DNA from: Triops longicaudatus
Lineage: Eukaryota; Arthropoda; Branchiopoda; Notostraca; Triopsidae
Reading direction: 5' to 3'
Assembly (NCBI GenBank): GCA_022885665.1
Contig: JAGQDJ010000035.1
Location: forward strand, 29,488 to 93,487
DNA: 64,000 nt
This document shows, one piece after another, positions 24,601 through 37,041 of the stretch (position 1 is its first letter; each line of letters opens with the position of its first letter). The position numbers were made by a program, and so were the translations under genes. The notes below the pieces were generated by a model, which had not been told where the DNA came from, ran no database searches, and worked only from the letters and a program-made list of their open reading frames with translations.

Positions 24601-27600
24601 CCAGAGTCGCGTCACAGGTATGCACACCGTTGCGAAACAAAGAGGCCAGCCACGGCCAATCGCCGTGAGAAGCCAAATAGGGTCCTCTCAATGTTGGGGC
24701 AGTTACGCTTGAAAATTCTGGTTGCGTTTGAATTGGTCTTAACCCACATTCTGTTACCAGTACCGAATGATAAAAAGAAACAATTTAAGACTATACAAAT
24801 AGAATCTTGAATCACGATTGAGGTCTTGGTGACAGAAATTCAAACACTACAAGAATTGAAATAATTAAGGGAAACAAATTCTCACCTAGTTCCGAGCAAG
24901 ATAAATGCAGCACTTGGCCTGATTTACACGGTCCTCTGTCGAAAGATGCTCGGAATCGAGAAGGTTCTGTCAAATGTGCATAAACGCCCGTGTTTTTCTG
25001 GTCAGATTTCACTTCGATTTTCTCAAGCGATCTATGACAAAGTCCATGTGAATTGGAGAAGGGTTTTTGGGTGTATTTGATAACGACTTAAAAGAAAAAT
25101 AAAAACCTGTAATGCATGAGTCGGCACGCTGACTCGCCAAAAACTTCAAGAAACGTGTCGAGCTTATGGGAAGGTAGAGTAGAATTGAGGCTGTCCAAAC
25201 AAATCTTCCCAGTCTGATTACCTTCCGAAAGTAACACATATCCTTCTTGGAAGTACTGGTGCACATACGTCGCTGCCTCCAAGTCAGGAGCAACGGTTAC
25301 TAATAAAATGTAATATTCAAACACAGTAATAAACCTAAGAACGATTTACGTAAGATAACTAAAAATAACACTGGTTAATTACACTCAAAATGGTTAATAA
25401 AAAGACAGTACCTAACAAGCAAAGCTTTTGACTTGTCCAGGTGAAAGAGGAATTTAGTTGATCGGCTAAAGCTTTTATTTTAAGCTCTTATTTTCTTTTG
25501 CCGTCCCTGCTCAACCACAAAGATCTACTTACAACAACTGCGTTCATCGCTGCCATTAGGGCAATCGGCCACGCCGTCACACCGTCGTTGAACTTCGATG
25601 CACGCCGCGCCCACGCCACAGTGCACTAGTCCTGGCGCGCAGTACTCACAATCAACTTCGTCGCTGAAGTCCTTGCAATCCATCAAACCATCGCATATTC
25701 GGTACCCTTGACCTTTAGCTATCATCCTTTGCACACACGACGAGACTTGCTGAACTTTCAACTCGTTCAAACCTAGGAAGAATACTAGAATGGTTTTCGC
25801 TGCCTCTGAACACGCCCCCGACGCCCACCATAACCCCTTTCAAGACTCCAAACTCACCAGGTTGTGACTGACAGGATCCTTCTCCATCATCCATGGGGAA
25901 CATTTCGCATTTTAGCAGCTCACGCACAGAAACCAGCATCTCATCTGGGTAAAATGTGGCGAAATTAATGTCTTTGCGTTTGCAAGCCGCAGCTGCCGCC
26001 GAGCAAACACTTCTACAAGGCAATGTATGGATTGATGACGTGTCCAATGGACAAGGTGGCTGCAGAAGGTAGCACAAAGTGTCAACGAGGTACGACGAAC
26101 AATTAGACTCGACCAGTAACGTGGCTGCTTCCAGTACTCGTGACATTTCTTGCATATTACGGTGACCGAGCAGATTCGGGTACGTTGTGGAGTTGTAAGG
26201 CAAGTGACGACACATTTTCAAGCTCACCAGCACGCACGAGTTAACATACTTTCGCTTGTTAACAGCAGGAGTTTCAGACAAGGTTACTGGGCCCTTTTCA
26301 GAAACTGGGTTATTGTCGAAACGTTTGTCCACTTCCTCAATAGGCTTCACTTGCACGGAAGGGTACTCGTTAGTCATTTCCATTGAGCGCACTGCACACA
26401 GAAAAGCAAGAAATGAAGAACGATTTTACCCAATTCTTAACACTTAAAGTTAATAACATATCGAGAAGTAAACTATGAAAAAATACACTAAAATTACTGA
26501 TAAACTAAAAAAATAAAATGTAAAATAGGTTACGAAAAGAAAAAATGAACTTAAAAAATAAACTAAAACGTAAAAAATACTTTAAAAAAAATACAGGAGA
26601 CTTAAGTGGAAGTATATTTTAAAAATTATCAACTCACGTTTGACTTCGATGGTGGTTTCATTCACCTGGAGACCATGGAATAAACTCGTAGTTGCCATTG
26701 TATTTTTTAGGTATTCGCTCGAGTTCTTGGTCGTTGTAGTAGAATTTCCGGTTAATTCCTTAAATATAACCAAGTAAAGTTCTTTGGCATCCAAAACGAC
26801 TCCTGAGTTGATGTACAGGTTGAAAATGACCGTCAAAGGGCCGCGTTCCTGTCTACTTCAACCACAGAAACGGAAGGAGAATTACAGACACATTGTTGGG
26901 GGACATGTAAAGAACAGAATGAATAAGCAATTTACCCTTCAAAGGTAAGGACTTCTGAATGAGTGAATGAACTCTTCAGCGAACTGTTTTTGTACAGATT
27001 GTTTAATTTTGATTCATATACTCGCGCTTTGTGGTCAAAGGCGGTACTTCTATGGTCCTGTAGTTTAGAAGTGTAAGAATCACCGGAGATAATCTGGAAG
27101 AGGCCCCTATAAACGTATTCATTCCGGCTTTCGTGACGAAAATGTTGAACTTCCGGAAGCAAGAATTGTATGAATTATTTTCGTGGAAAGCATATGAATA
27201 ATTATTATGCTTACATCCAAAGTAGAGGCCACTGGTAATCACAATGACAATTAAGGAGATAAGTGCCATGTACCAGAAACACTTGCCCTTGATATGGTGT
27301 TTCTTTTTCTTCTCTCGCTCCAGAAAGTTTTCGTACGATCGCAAGCTGATGGATCTGGTGAAATTGGCGTCTCTATTAATTGGCTAGGAAAAAAAAAAGG
27401 TTTCACACTCAAGAACTCCTCACACATACGTTAAGTATAAGATACATAAAGTGAGCCACTACACTACTGGAGTCAATCAAAATATAGTAATACTTCTGTT
27501 ACGAAAATTTATTAGAAGGCTTCTGACCACTGGATTCATTTGTATTTAGGAACATGTTAAATTACTGTAGATCAACTACTATTCAATGGTTCCAGATTTT

Positions 27601-28931
27601 TCACAGACTTTCACATGCCTTTTAAATAAGCTAGATTATTTTTTTTCCCGATGAGATACTGTTATGTTTGGGGGAAAAATGAAAAATAAACTTAACAAGT
27701 AATCATAAATTCTTGGTCTAAATGTTTGAATGTCATACATTCTTGCAAGTGTCGACTAGATTTTGAAAAAATACTTAGGAAGCTTATGACGAATTTTGTT
27801 AATCACAATTTTGGGAATATTTCTGTTTCGCAAATAGGGAAGTATGCTTAAGCTTTGTTCTGACTATTTTTTAGGCGAAAATAGAAAATCAAATCTGACA
27901 ATTAACAATTTAGCTTCGAAGCATCACTTAGGTAGTTTTCTCAAGTCTCCGAGGTACTTATTAGAAAAGTAATTTTAGTTTTAAAGATAGTTTTAATGAC
28001 TAATTTATTTTTTTGTTTAGCTTTTGAAATTTCTTCCTTCACAAAATACAAATAAAGTTTATGCAAAGGGTGTTTATTTTATATGATTAATGAACTGTGA
28101 AAGCCACTAAATATCAAATAAGAGTAAAATATATTGTTGAAAGCAAAGCAATAGAACAATCTTTACGGTTTTATCGCTCAATAAAGTGAATGAGGATTCC
28201 TCACTGAACAACACATCCTCAACGGGCCCAACCTAGTGAATTCCTCTGGGTGTGTCCATGCTTCGGATAACATATCGCTATAACGAGCTTTCTGTAGGAC
28301 AAAAAATTGACCGGTACATCTAAAGGTTTGTTGGTTTCGGACGTTTTTCCTAACCCTAGAAAACACATAACAGCATGCAGCTGATCACAACATTGGCGGC
28401 TTTTTCTAGAACAAAATTCCGAAGTCGTTTCACACTTGCTTGGAGGCTGATTTTCAAATGAAATAACGAACTATTTAGGAATCAATGTAATTTAAATGAC
28501 GCCCGGCAATTTCACCCCTGAGCACATGCTCTGGTTGCCCACCCCTTATTACGCAACTGTCGTCTACAATTTTGAATCAGCATTTTTATCTCTCGTTATG
28601 CAGGCGCTGTTTATGTCTCGTGAAAATTACTTCATTCTATTATTACTTCAGACTATTACTAATTATTATTTCAGTTCCAATCTAAGCTTTCAGTGTGTTG
28701 TTCTATACTTTACACTCTATTCAAAACCATTTCAAAACCAAAACTATTGATCGAAGCTTACGACAAAGATAATTCTGAAAACTAAAAAAATATACGTTAA
28801 TTACTTATTGAGACTTAATGAATATTTGTAACTATTAGATATAGATTGATTTTCGGAGGTAGAGTGGTTCACAATAACGAATTCATTCCAAGATATTTTG
28901 GATCATTGCCGCTTAAGTAAACGTAAACTAC

Positions 28932-28962
<31 letters not shown>

Positions 28963-31900
28963 AATTGACTTACTGGATTCGTGAGTGAATTGGGTTCACG
29001 AACAGGGTAAGAATGGGCTGGTTTGACATCTTGGGAGTCCAGATGCCCTACAAGGCTTGTGTCCACTAAATTGCGCAACTGGAACGTTCGTTGGGGGCCT
29101 AAAACCACCATTCGGCCCGGTATCGGTCCATGTAAGGTAAATGCTGCCTGTCAATACGGACGATAAATGCGTGTACGTGTCATGGGTTATGAATTTTTAA
29201 CGCTAACAATGAGGCAAAGGGAGGAGCACTTCAACGTAAACATTAGGGGGCGCTTTGACGCCCTTATCATAACACACCTGAAGCCACACTCCCCCTTTCC
29301 CACCAGGGATACTTAACGACGGACAATACGACTTCACACATTTACACTTGCAAGCGATGATGTGATGACCACTGAGTTGGTCCCAAATTTGCCCCCACGC
29401 GCTACGCACATGTTATGGGTTTGGCAGTACTCGAAGGGGAAGGAAAATGAAGCAGGTGTCTCATATCTCACCCTTTATATACCGACGAATCTGGACATTC
29501 GGAAGTCATGAAGTCATATTTTGCCGCTACAGTAAAAATATGCTGCAACTGAGCTTCTAGATTAAAAATTCCAGCTTCGACCTTTATTCCATAAAAGGAT
29601 AAGTCGAAGTGGGGAATGTATAGACCGGATAGACCGGCAAAAAAAAGGGACTGATTTCTTTCCTAACTGGGCGAGGAAGGCTCACCTATTTTCTAGTCAA
29701 TAGTCTAAAGCGCTTAGGAGCTTCATTTACCGAAACTGAATACTAACTGGATTGCAGCCAAGGTGGCATTTTTTTCTTGTAGTTATTCGAAATTATATTA
29801 CTAAATGTCTTGCTAAAAAAATCCGGGGTCTCCAAAATCAATATCGAGGGCTTAAAAACAGCGCACAAGTAACGCTGAAGTTATTTTCATAATATCAGTA
29901 AAGGTAGATGGGAAGAGGGGTATGCTTAATGGCTTCATTGAAAATGTAACGATAAACATTTTAAGTAGAAGCCCCGCTAAAAGACGTGTCTTGAAACGAG
30001 TTCTACCTTAACGTTTACAAAAAGAAATCGTCGAATTTCCCCAAGTAAAATAATTCGACAATGTTAGCAGTGTTAGCTTTCATATCTTTTGCCAAATTAA
30101 AACAAGGAATGCATGTTATACAGTGTTATTTTCTTAACAGGATATACAAATGCTTAGGATTTCTTCATAATCTACAGCCTTTGACTTGGAAAACAATGAT
30201 TCTCATGTTATCGCCAAATTTGATGAATCTTTCTAAATCTATTTGCTATCTTAACCTATTTATGTTCTGCTATATGTTTTCATTTCGTATCCTTGTTTAA
30301 ATTTTTTGTTTGACTGTTTGCTTATTTTCATTCACTTAAATGACTTGTATCAAAGCGTTTCAAACTTTGCTGGCTGTTTCGCTTTTGTTTTAAAGTGATA
30401 TTTTCACTTTTTGTTATACTGATATGTTTTGCTTTGCTGGCTGTTTTTTTTTTTTTTTTTTTGTCTACTTTGTTGACTTGAGTCTGAAGTAAAAACGCGT
30501 GTGCCTGAAGTGACCTGAAAGAAATACATGTCTTGAAAAAGGAAACGAGCATGAAAATGTTTGTCAATAAAAACACTGCAGAACGTTTCGTTGAACAAAA
30601 ATGTATGGGTATTGAGCTTATCTTGTCCCACTGACTTATATTCTGTTTCAGCCTTTTTCCTTGGGAATCAAGACCGAGAAAAAACTATGTGTATTCAAGC
30701 GTTTCCGCAACGCACACCACTTGGCAACTTCGCAAAAACTAGGAATTGCTCAAAGGCCCATTCAGCTGGGAAATGTAAGTTGCTAAAAAGAATGCACTCA
30801 AATTATTTTGAGTCATATATTTTACGTTATTTTGCGAAAGTTTTGAAACGCCAAATTTAGCTACGTTAAGAAAAAGATTATTCCATAAGGCTGCTGTGCC
30901 ATCGAATCTAATATCGAGATTAAAAAGATCAAATCTTTAACACGTAGGATTACATTTGATTGCGAAAAATGCTTTCGTAAACCAGCAAAAAAAAAGCAAC
31001 CGAGGAAAAAAATTGTAACGTTCTGACAATTTTGGTGATAGTATTCTTTTCCTTTCAAATTGAAACTCAAAAGCACCTTTACATTTGGATCAACTTAATT
31101 TTGCTTGACCCCAAAACTGCTATATAAGTCATAGTCCAATTACACGTCATAAACAGATCCATATGGAAAAGCGTTTGAAATGATTAAAACTTGAAACAGA
31201 ATAAATTTAACTTCAACCTTGGATGAATAATAATTTCTGTGACGTAACCAACAAATCAGAAACACCGTTGACTGTTGTCCGCGGAAATAACGACACTACT
31301 CTTCACATTCCGATCTTTATAATGCACAACAACTGTGGGCTAGATAAACTCGGTGGGACAAGGCACAAGCCGGTTAATGAACTGAAAGACAAAACCAGGA
31401 ACTAATTATCTTCCCGAATGTGAGCTTCTCCCAAACCACCCTCATGTTCCATTGTAGATCCTTTCTTTAGTTTCCATTGTGTAAATGCATCTTCGAGAAG
31501 CATTATTACGACTTACACAATTATATCAGAGATCTAAAAAATAGTCACGCTACGGTAACCTATAAATGACGGCGTCATATGAGTAAACGAAAATTAATTA
31601 TATACAAACTAAACATGTGAAAAAATAGCAATGAGATAACAATTTAAAAAATAATTAAAATTTAAATGAAATAGGATACATCTAAACTAGAATAAATGAA
31701 AAGTAAGTTAAGCCTTCTAGAAATATATTTTTCAACCAAACGTAAAGAAGAATAGCTTGTAGAATAATGTCTCAAAATCGAGAACTGTAATACAGTAAAA
31801 TGTTTCTGTGTGTCTGGCTTATAAACTCTTAACGAATCCTTTTCCTGGTACAACAAGAAAGTTGGGGTTAACATGCTCAATGCGTGTTACGCATAAACTC

Positions 31901-32170
31901 GCGTGTCTGGTAAGGAAAAAAATAGGTCAAATCTACGTTTAACAACACCTATGGGCAACAGGTTCCACTTCAAAGATCCTACATCCCGTTTGAACGTATG
32001 TTGTTCACTCAAGCATCAACCTACACCCGCTGGGATAGTAAAAAGACAGCTTTCGGTCATACATTACATGTTCTTGTAGCACGTACCTGATCTTCCTCGT
32101 GTTGTTGCTGTTGCCTTGTACTTGCGCGAACAGAACGATCAATGTGGGTATTCCTTGGGTAACGCGCCAT
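21693..32170 (-). CDS. Corin-like membrane protein with inactive protease domain
   Basis: Thirteen exons: 32170-32087, 29147-28974, 27383-27215, 27149-26936, 26852-26638, 26391-25858, 25772-25533, 25299-25107, 25031-24886, 24750-24558, 22649-22405, 22345-22230, 21878-21693. All phases agree and give 902 residues. Order of parts: a cytosolic tail of about 120 residues, one membrane segment (about 121-142), a SEA-like domain (about 155-286), a frizzled cysteine-rich domain (about 338-450), two LDL-receptor class A repeats (about 464-543), an SRCR domain ending GQVLHLSCSEL, and a trypsin-like domain from ECGLRP (about 657-902). This matches the corin class of type II transmembrane serine proteases. 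The active-site positions read WLMTVESCF instead of TAAHC, SSVVLVKL instead of DIALLKL, and GNSMPGNPLLC instead of GDSGGPL. His, Asp and Ser are therefore all replaced, and no RIVGG activation site is visible. It should bind rather than cleave. Confidence 0.85.
22650..24557 (-). other. Intron 10 of the corin-like gene
   Basis: 1.9 kb of AT-rich sequence that interrupts the protease domain between the degenerate His and Asp regions. No coding exon or recognisable repeat was seen. Confidence 0.5.
27384..28973 (-). other. Intron 2 of the corin-like gene
   Basis: 1.6 kb. A run of 29 A (28932-28960, T in the transcript) lies 13 bases inside the donor. The rest is AT-rich without recognisable content; the open frame at 28496-28750 has no domain. 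Confidence 0.5.
29148..32086 (-). other. Intron 1 of the corin-like gene
   Basis: 2.9 kb separating the first cytosolic exon from the rest. It includes a T run at about 30446-30462 and short open frames (30061-30300 and 30561-30860 plus) with no recognisable domain. Confidence 0.45.
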
Positions 32171-33116
32171 TTTAGGTTCAAATTTTAGTCAGTACTTCAC
32201 AATACAATATTTCCTGGCAAGCAGCATAAAATAGCAGTGGAATTTTACCATTAACACATTATACGGAGATTAGCACGTTTTATAAACTTGAAATCACTTT
32301 AACTACTTCCGAGCTTTTGAAATGCTGCATTACACACACAAGCACTAATGATTCAAATAAACTTGTCTCTCTTCTTGTATTGTAGACAGTATTTCAATTT
32401 AGACGTGTGTGTAAAGAGCGTTTAAGTGGAACATTCCTCAGCAGTGGCTGCTCGCCGACTGCTGAAGACAGGTCTCTTGCCGTGGAAGACTTTTGGGTGA
32501 TGGTCAAGGTGAGGAAATATAACCAAATGACGCACAAATGCTCTTAGTGTCAAGTATACGTTTTTGCCTTAGGGTTCTCTGTAAATCCAGTGGCAAGAAA
32601 ACCTCTTCCTGGTCATACTTCATAAGCTTTCCCATACAATGCTCAAAGAATCCTTATACAAGGCTAGGAAATTAGTCAACTTTCAGAAAAAAAAATTCAT
32701 TAAAGTTGATTTGATACTAAAAATTCCTTAGGAAGCTCATCAAGCGGAACATCAATCTTGGAGTTCTTATAAAGAAGTCGAACACTTTTTAGTGTCAAAA
32801 TCTTGCAATTTTTTCTGTTTGAGATAGGAATTTTCAACCTCGACCATGAAGAAACGTGTAATTTTAGCGAATTCCAGGTCTTTTTATGTGAATTGGTGCT
32901 ACAGACCTATTCTTTAGGGCAGCGGAACCAACAGTGATCGTATAAAGGACGCTGCCGACCCGTTAGCTTGAAAGTGCCGTAGGGGATAACAGGAGACGGT
33001 GCGTGAACAGAGCGATTTATTAAGAAGAATGAAAAACGATTAATAGTTGTAGCATCTATATACATATGTAAGGAAAATAATCATATAAAATCTCTTTTTT
33101 TTGGGTTATTAGGATG
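32171..33116. other. Upstream region of the corin-like gene
   Basis: It should contain the 5'UTR and promoter of the minus-strand corin-like gene, and the 3'UTR of the minus-strand NPF-motif gene. No motif could be assigned, and no open frame of note was seen. Confidence 0.4.
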
Positions 33117-34879
33117 TTACTCATCTTCCGTATCACTTAGTAGGGGTTTTTCGTCCACTTCGGCGGAGCGTTTAACTTGACTGAGGCGTCTTGTAGGTTT
33201 CAATGGTGCATCAGAAGCGTCTCCGTTAGTGGTCGTTGTCACAGCGACAACAGTTACTACCTAATACATAAGCAAATGAAAATAATGTAGAAAATGTCGT
33301 CAAATATTTCTGAATTCCAATGGGAAATGCACTGCAAAGGCCGCCAGAAGTGCCACTCTTAAAACCGCCATTACCTGCGGTACGCTTTGCACGAAAATTG
33401 TGTGATCTTACTATTAGATTGCTTTAATATACGTTTTTTTAAGTAATTATGTTAGATATTGAACCTTCTGTTCCTTTGTTAGATATATGTTAGATATTGA
33501 ACCTTTTGAATGCCATTGATTTCGCTTTACTTCGAAAAGATAATCTGAAAAGATATTGGAGACTTGTAATGTGACAAAGATTTCAAGAAACAATGTTTAG
33601 TTTGATTGAAATGACTGTCTTTCAAATTTTGAATATTTTTTTAATTCATTAATTTCATCTGTCATTAGTGTGTATCACATTTCTTAAAACATGACACTGC
33701 TCAACTCATAATTCTCGATATATTAGCATGGTGGTTCATAAACCGGTGAACACGATGTTTCTTTGGGCGACGATAGCCTAAGTTACCTTCCGCGAGGAAA
33801 ATAGAATTTATGATTAAAAGTCATATTTGACTAATTATGAATAGGATTCACAGTGATAGGAAAAAATAGAATCATGCGTATTTTTCCCTTGTTTTGTCAT
33901 AATTACTTCACTGATGTAACAACGTGCGTATATAAAAACAATGTTATAAGTCAGATTTCAGTAAATTCGTAAGATACTTCTTGAACTAAAAAATTATATT
34001 AATGGCACGTTTGGTGTGGTGCGTGTGGCTGAATTTCAATTTTACGCATACGAAAAAAATGTGAAAATTTTACTAAAATGTATCATTAATTGCTTTCAAT
34101 TTACTTCGTAATTTTAATTAAGTTAAAAAAATCGACGAAATTTAAAACACTGATAGAAGCACTTTTACTTCACCGTGGTGTTAACTTATTCTAACAATGA
34201 AAACAGCACCAACTCTTACAGCTAACGACGGTGACTATATCCTCTACAGGTCGTTGGGTGCAACACATTTCGGGCGTTCTGGGCATACGCTTGATACGTA
34301 AAGAATGAATTCAACAAACCTGCACAAAATCGTTCCGCTGTGGGGGAGGAGGAGCTCTTCGCTTTTTATGACGCAAGGTAGACGCTACAGAATCGCAGTT
34401 TGATTACAAATTATTTAAGAAGGATTTACAGTCCAAATCAACGAAAGCACTTACCTTTAAAATCCAATGGTATCGCAAAAGGATTATCAGTCAGGTTCAT
34501 CAAGGATTTCGAGCCATGTAGAGATAGGCGCCCAGATTCAACACGCTTCTCACCCCTTTGTAAACAAACAGAATGATTCATGCGAATTATGCATTCCTTG
34601 GCATGGATTTCCTTACTTGACTCTGGTTGCGTCGAAATCTGCTGTAGAGAAGCTTTTACTGAACGAACCGCTTTTAGTTTGAGTCGTGGGCTGAGAAACA
34701 TGGTAAGTGACAGTATCCGGTTCCCTGGCCTTACTGTGCGAATTTACCCCATTTTCTCTACTGGAACACGCACTGGCGCTGTTATCGTCGTCACCAAATG
34801 GGTTTAAATCGTCGGAGCCGACAAAGGGATTCAAATGAGCAGGATAAGGATCATACAAATCACTCTGTTGCTCTTCCAT
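33117..34879 (-). CDS. Small NPF-motif protein, function unknown
   Basis: I do not recognise this gene. Four exons, 34879-34617, 34555-34455, 34384-34320 and 33260-33117, have matching phases (2, 1, 0) and good donors, giving 190 residues. The N-terminus is acidic with two NPF tripeptides (LNPFVGSDD at about 16, LNPFGDDD at about 25). A third, DNPFAIP, is in exon 2. Exon 3 encodes a basic, proline-rich HKKRRAPPPPQ. The C-terminus is acidic (KPLLSDTEDE). NPF motifs bind EH domains of endocytic proteins such as EHD family members; EHBP1 and MICAL-like proteins also combine NPF motifs with similar RKAPxPP stretches, but no CH or coiled-coil domain is seen here. An in-frame stop lies upstream of the ATG. 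Exon 4 might instead belong to a separate peptide gene. Confidence 0.5.
33916..33968 (+). repeat. Perfect 53-base direct repeat, copy 1
   Basis: Identical at every base to 35162-35214. It carries a TATATAAAA box and, about 30 bases downstream, TTCAGT, which resembles an initiator. It lies in the long third intron of the minus-strand NPF-motif gene. Confidence 0.95.
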
Positions 34880-35161
34880 CGTTAAAAAAATGGGAGCTCA
34901 CAGCAACAACACGACTAGAACGTTCTTGGGTATAATACTGACGTTTTCTTTCGTAAGCGACACAGCGACACAGGATTAAACAGCAAATGTCTAGGCGGAT
35001 ATTTGCGGTTTGAGGGGCAAACGTTGATACTGCTACGTAAAAGTGAGCTCACACAACATATAGGGAACATTCCCCTACTCCCTTCTGAGATACGATATCC
35101 TCTCCGTGTTACATTTATTTTTTCATTTTCAGTTTTGGTTTCATTCTTCGAGTAGTATGAA

Positions 35162-35214
35162 GTAACAACGTGCGTATATAAAAACAATGTTATAAGTCAG
35201 ATTTCAGTAAATTC
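35162..35214 (+). repeat. Perfect 53-base direct repeat, copy 2
   Basis: Identical to 33916-33968, 1246 bases away, in the same orientation. It is followed at 35230 by an ATG that opens a frame of under 50 codons with no recognisable domain. Confidence 0.95.
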
Positions 35215-36169
35215 TTAAAGAACCACCCAATGCAAAGGCAGCTTCAGAATCTCGTAACGTATACAGTAACTGTCGTATGTACCATGATAGTGCCTTATGA
35301 AACTGGATTAACGAAGACAGTTTCTAAGTTATCTAGACGCTGCAAAGCACAAAATGGCGTAATTGCTATCTTCTGACATCCGAGGAATCACGTTAACCCA
35401 AACAGAAGCACAACGTTAGCATCCCACCGGTGCTTTAAAAGCGATCGTGTGGGATTTCTTCTCGTGTGCGGAAACAACCGTCTGGAATCAGGAAATGCCA
35501 GCCACCAGCGTTGCTTAACCCACGTCTGCGTACTTCTAGTTGATGAGCATTGACCCCACCAGTACCCAGGGTTGTAGGGCTTACCCCCCCCCCCCCCAAT
35601 GTTACCTTTATCATGATAATCATAGGCGACTAACAAACTGTCCAAAAAAATGCAAACGACCCGCCCTCTCCCGAACCAAAATTCTGGGTACGGCTTTGGC
35701 TTCGACTATGCTCGATTTGCTCGGTTTAGAAAATGATATTGAAGAGACCTTTGACAGACTGTGACCATGTTGTATTTATCTGTCTGTTGGACAAGAATCG
35801 AGTAGAGGTCTCGAAACTCTTTTCGACAGATTCTTGTCAAAACGTCCAAGAATACCTGAAAATTCCCCGTATCAGATGAAATTTGATTATACAGATGATT
35901 AAAGTATAAGAATTGCTACCGTGATTGATAACTATTCCATTTATTAGATTTGTGGGAAAATGACCGTTCTGTATATAGGCAATTTCGTTGATTTCTATAG
36001 GATTACTTCCGTTAACTGGGATTGTTCTGCAGAATACATGGAAAACTTTGAAGGTTTTGTGGGAAACCGTAAGCTATCTACTGTGCACCAGCTACGCAAC
36101 TCAACAAACTAGCTGCGTTCAAATTCGGTGATAAATAGGCTATTTTAGTTAGCGGAAACAAGCCTTTGT

Positions 36170-36670
36170 TTCTATTTCGCGGCAACAAGAGGTTGAAAAT
36201 AAGGAGTGATATTTGGACACTTTTAACCGTTTTCAAACTTTCACTAGCAAAACACAACTATGACAGAAATTCCATTATTTTTTTTTTGGAAAATCTTTAT
36301 TTTGACTAATGTTTATGTCACCTTAACAATTAGAGCCTTTAGTTTCCAAGCAGATTCAATAGTTAGTTACTCAACGAGCTCCAACTTTTTTCCTATGTTA
36401 TAGCTTATGGGTTATTGAAGGAGCGATTGGAGGCGAGCGCGACGCGGTCAACGTGTCACGATTTGTGCCGAGAAAGCGCATAGAAACTCAATTCAGGAAC
36501 TAAAACTTCTCCAAAATTGAATGCACAGCGGCCGAATAAAATCAAAATAGTAACATAAACCGTAGGAAAAGCAAAAAAGGGCGAATATGAAAAAGGAACC
36601 ATGGTTTTAAGGTTTCATTTCCTCATTTTTTTCCCGTCCTGTATTCATTTATATTTTTCTAAGAACAACT
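36170..36670. repeat. Dispersed repeat, related to 44155-44950
   Basis: It shares collinear blocks with 44155-44950: GGCAACA-GAGGTTGAA near the left end, a TGTTATA-CTTATGGG block in the middle, and a TTATTTCC/TTTTTTTCCGT/TTCATTCATAT block at the right. The copies are heavily diverged and one carries extra sequence. No coding capacity was seen and the class is unknown. Confidence 0.6.
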
Positions 36671-36886
36671 CAACTACTTTCTGCAGAAAAATCATCAACA
36701 TTTTTATTTAGCATTTCAATTCGGCATTTTATGTGTTTATTTATCTACCTTTCATGTGCCTTTATTTTTACGATTATTTATTTTTCTATTATTATCGGCA
36801 TTTATGTCATTGTATCATTCACTCCTTTAACCTGCGCATTTACTTCCTATGACGAATCAATAACTTTTACTTCTATTGAAAATTAC

Positions 36887-37041
36887 CAGTGAACGGTTCA
36901 AAGGAGCTTAAATTCATAACAAGCTCTACGTTCATAATTAGTCCTTTTGGGATGATAATCGATGATGCAGTGACGTTGCCGACCTCCAAAGAAGAGTCAG
37001 CGTGTTTATTTGGGCGCTCTGGAGTAATGTGACGATGACAG
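36887..37041 (-). CDS. Candidate orphan coding exon
   Basis: On the minus strand, CACAG at 37042-37046 precedes an open frame ending at a good donor (CTG before GTAATT). It encodes about 51 residues including HITPERPNKH, SLEVGNVTASS, IIIPKGLIMNVEL and FEPFTG. The composition looks like a real extracellular or lumenal protein rather than chance. I do not recognise the family, and flanking exons were not established. A possible first exon with a hydrophobic segment starts at 37507 and ends at a GTAAGT donor (37415), but the reading phase could not be linked. Confidence 0.25.

Larger units (their letters stand above)
34880..36886. other. Intergenic region, no confident gene
   Basis: It contains copy 2 of the 53-base repeat (35162-35214), a 14-base C run near 35586, and the dispersed repeat at about 36170-36670. 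The open frames at 35388-35645 (minus) and 35540-35764 (plus) overlap each other, and neither has a recognisable domain. Confidence 0.45.

Noticed and set aside
27003..27344. Read-through frame joining the membrane exon to downstream sequence without an intron
   Set aside because: A 65-base intron (27150-27214) restores phase into the SEA-like frame YRGLFQIISG, and the read-through frame loses that similarity.
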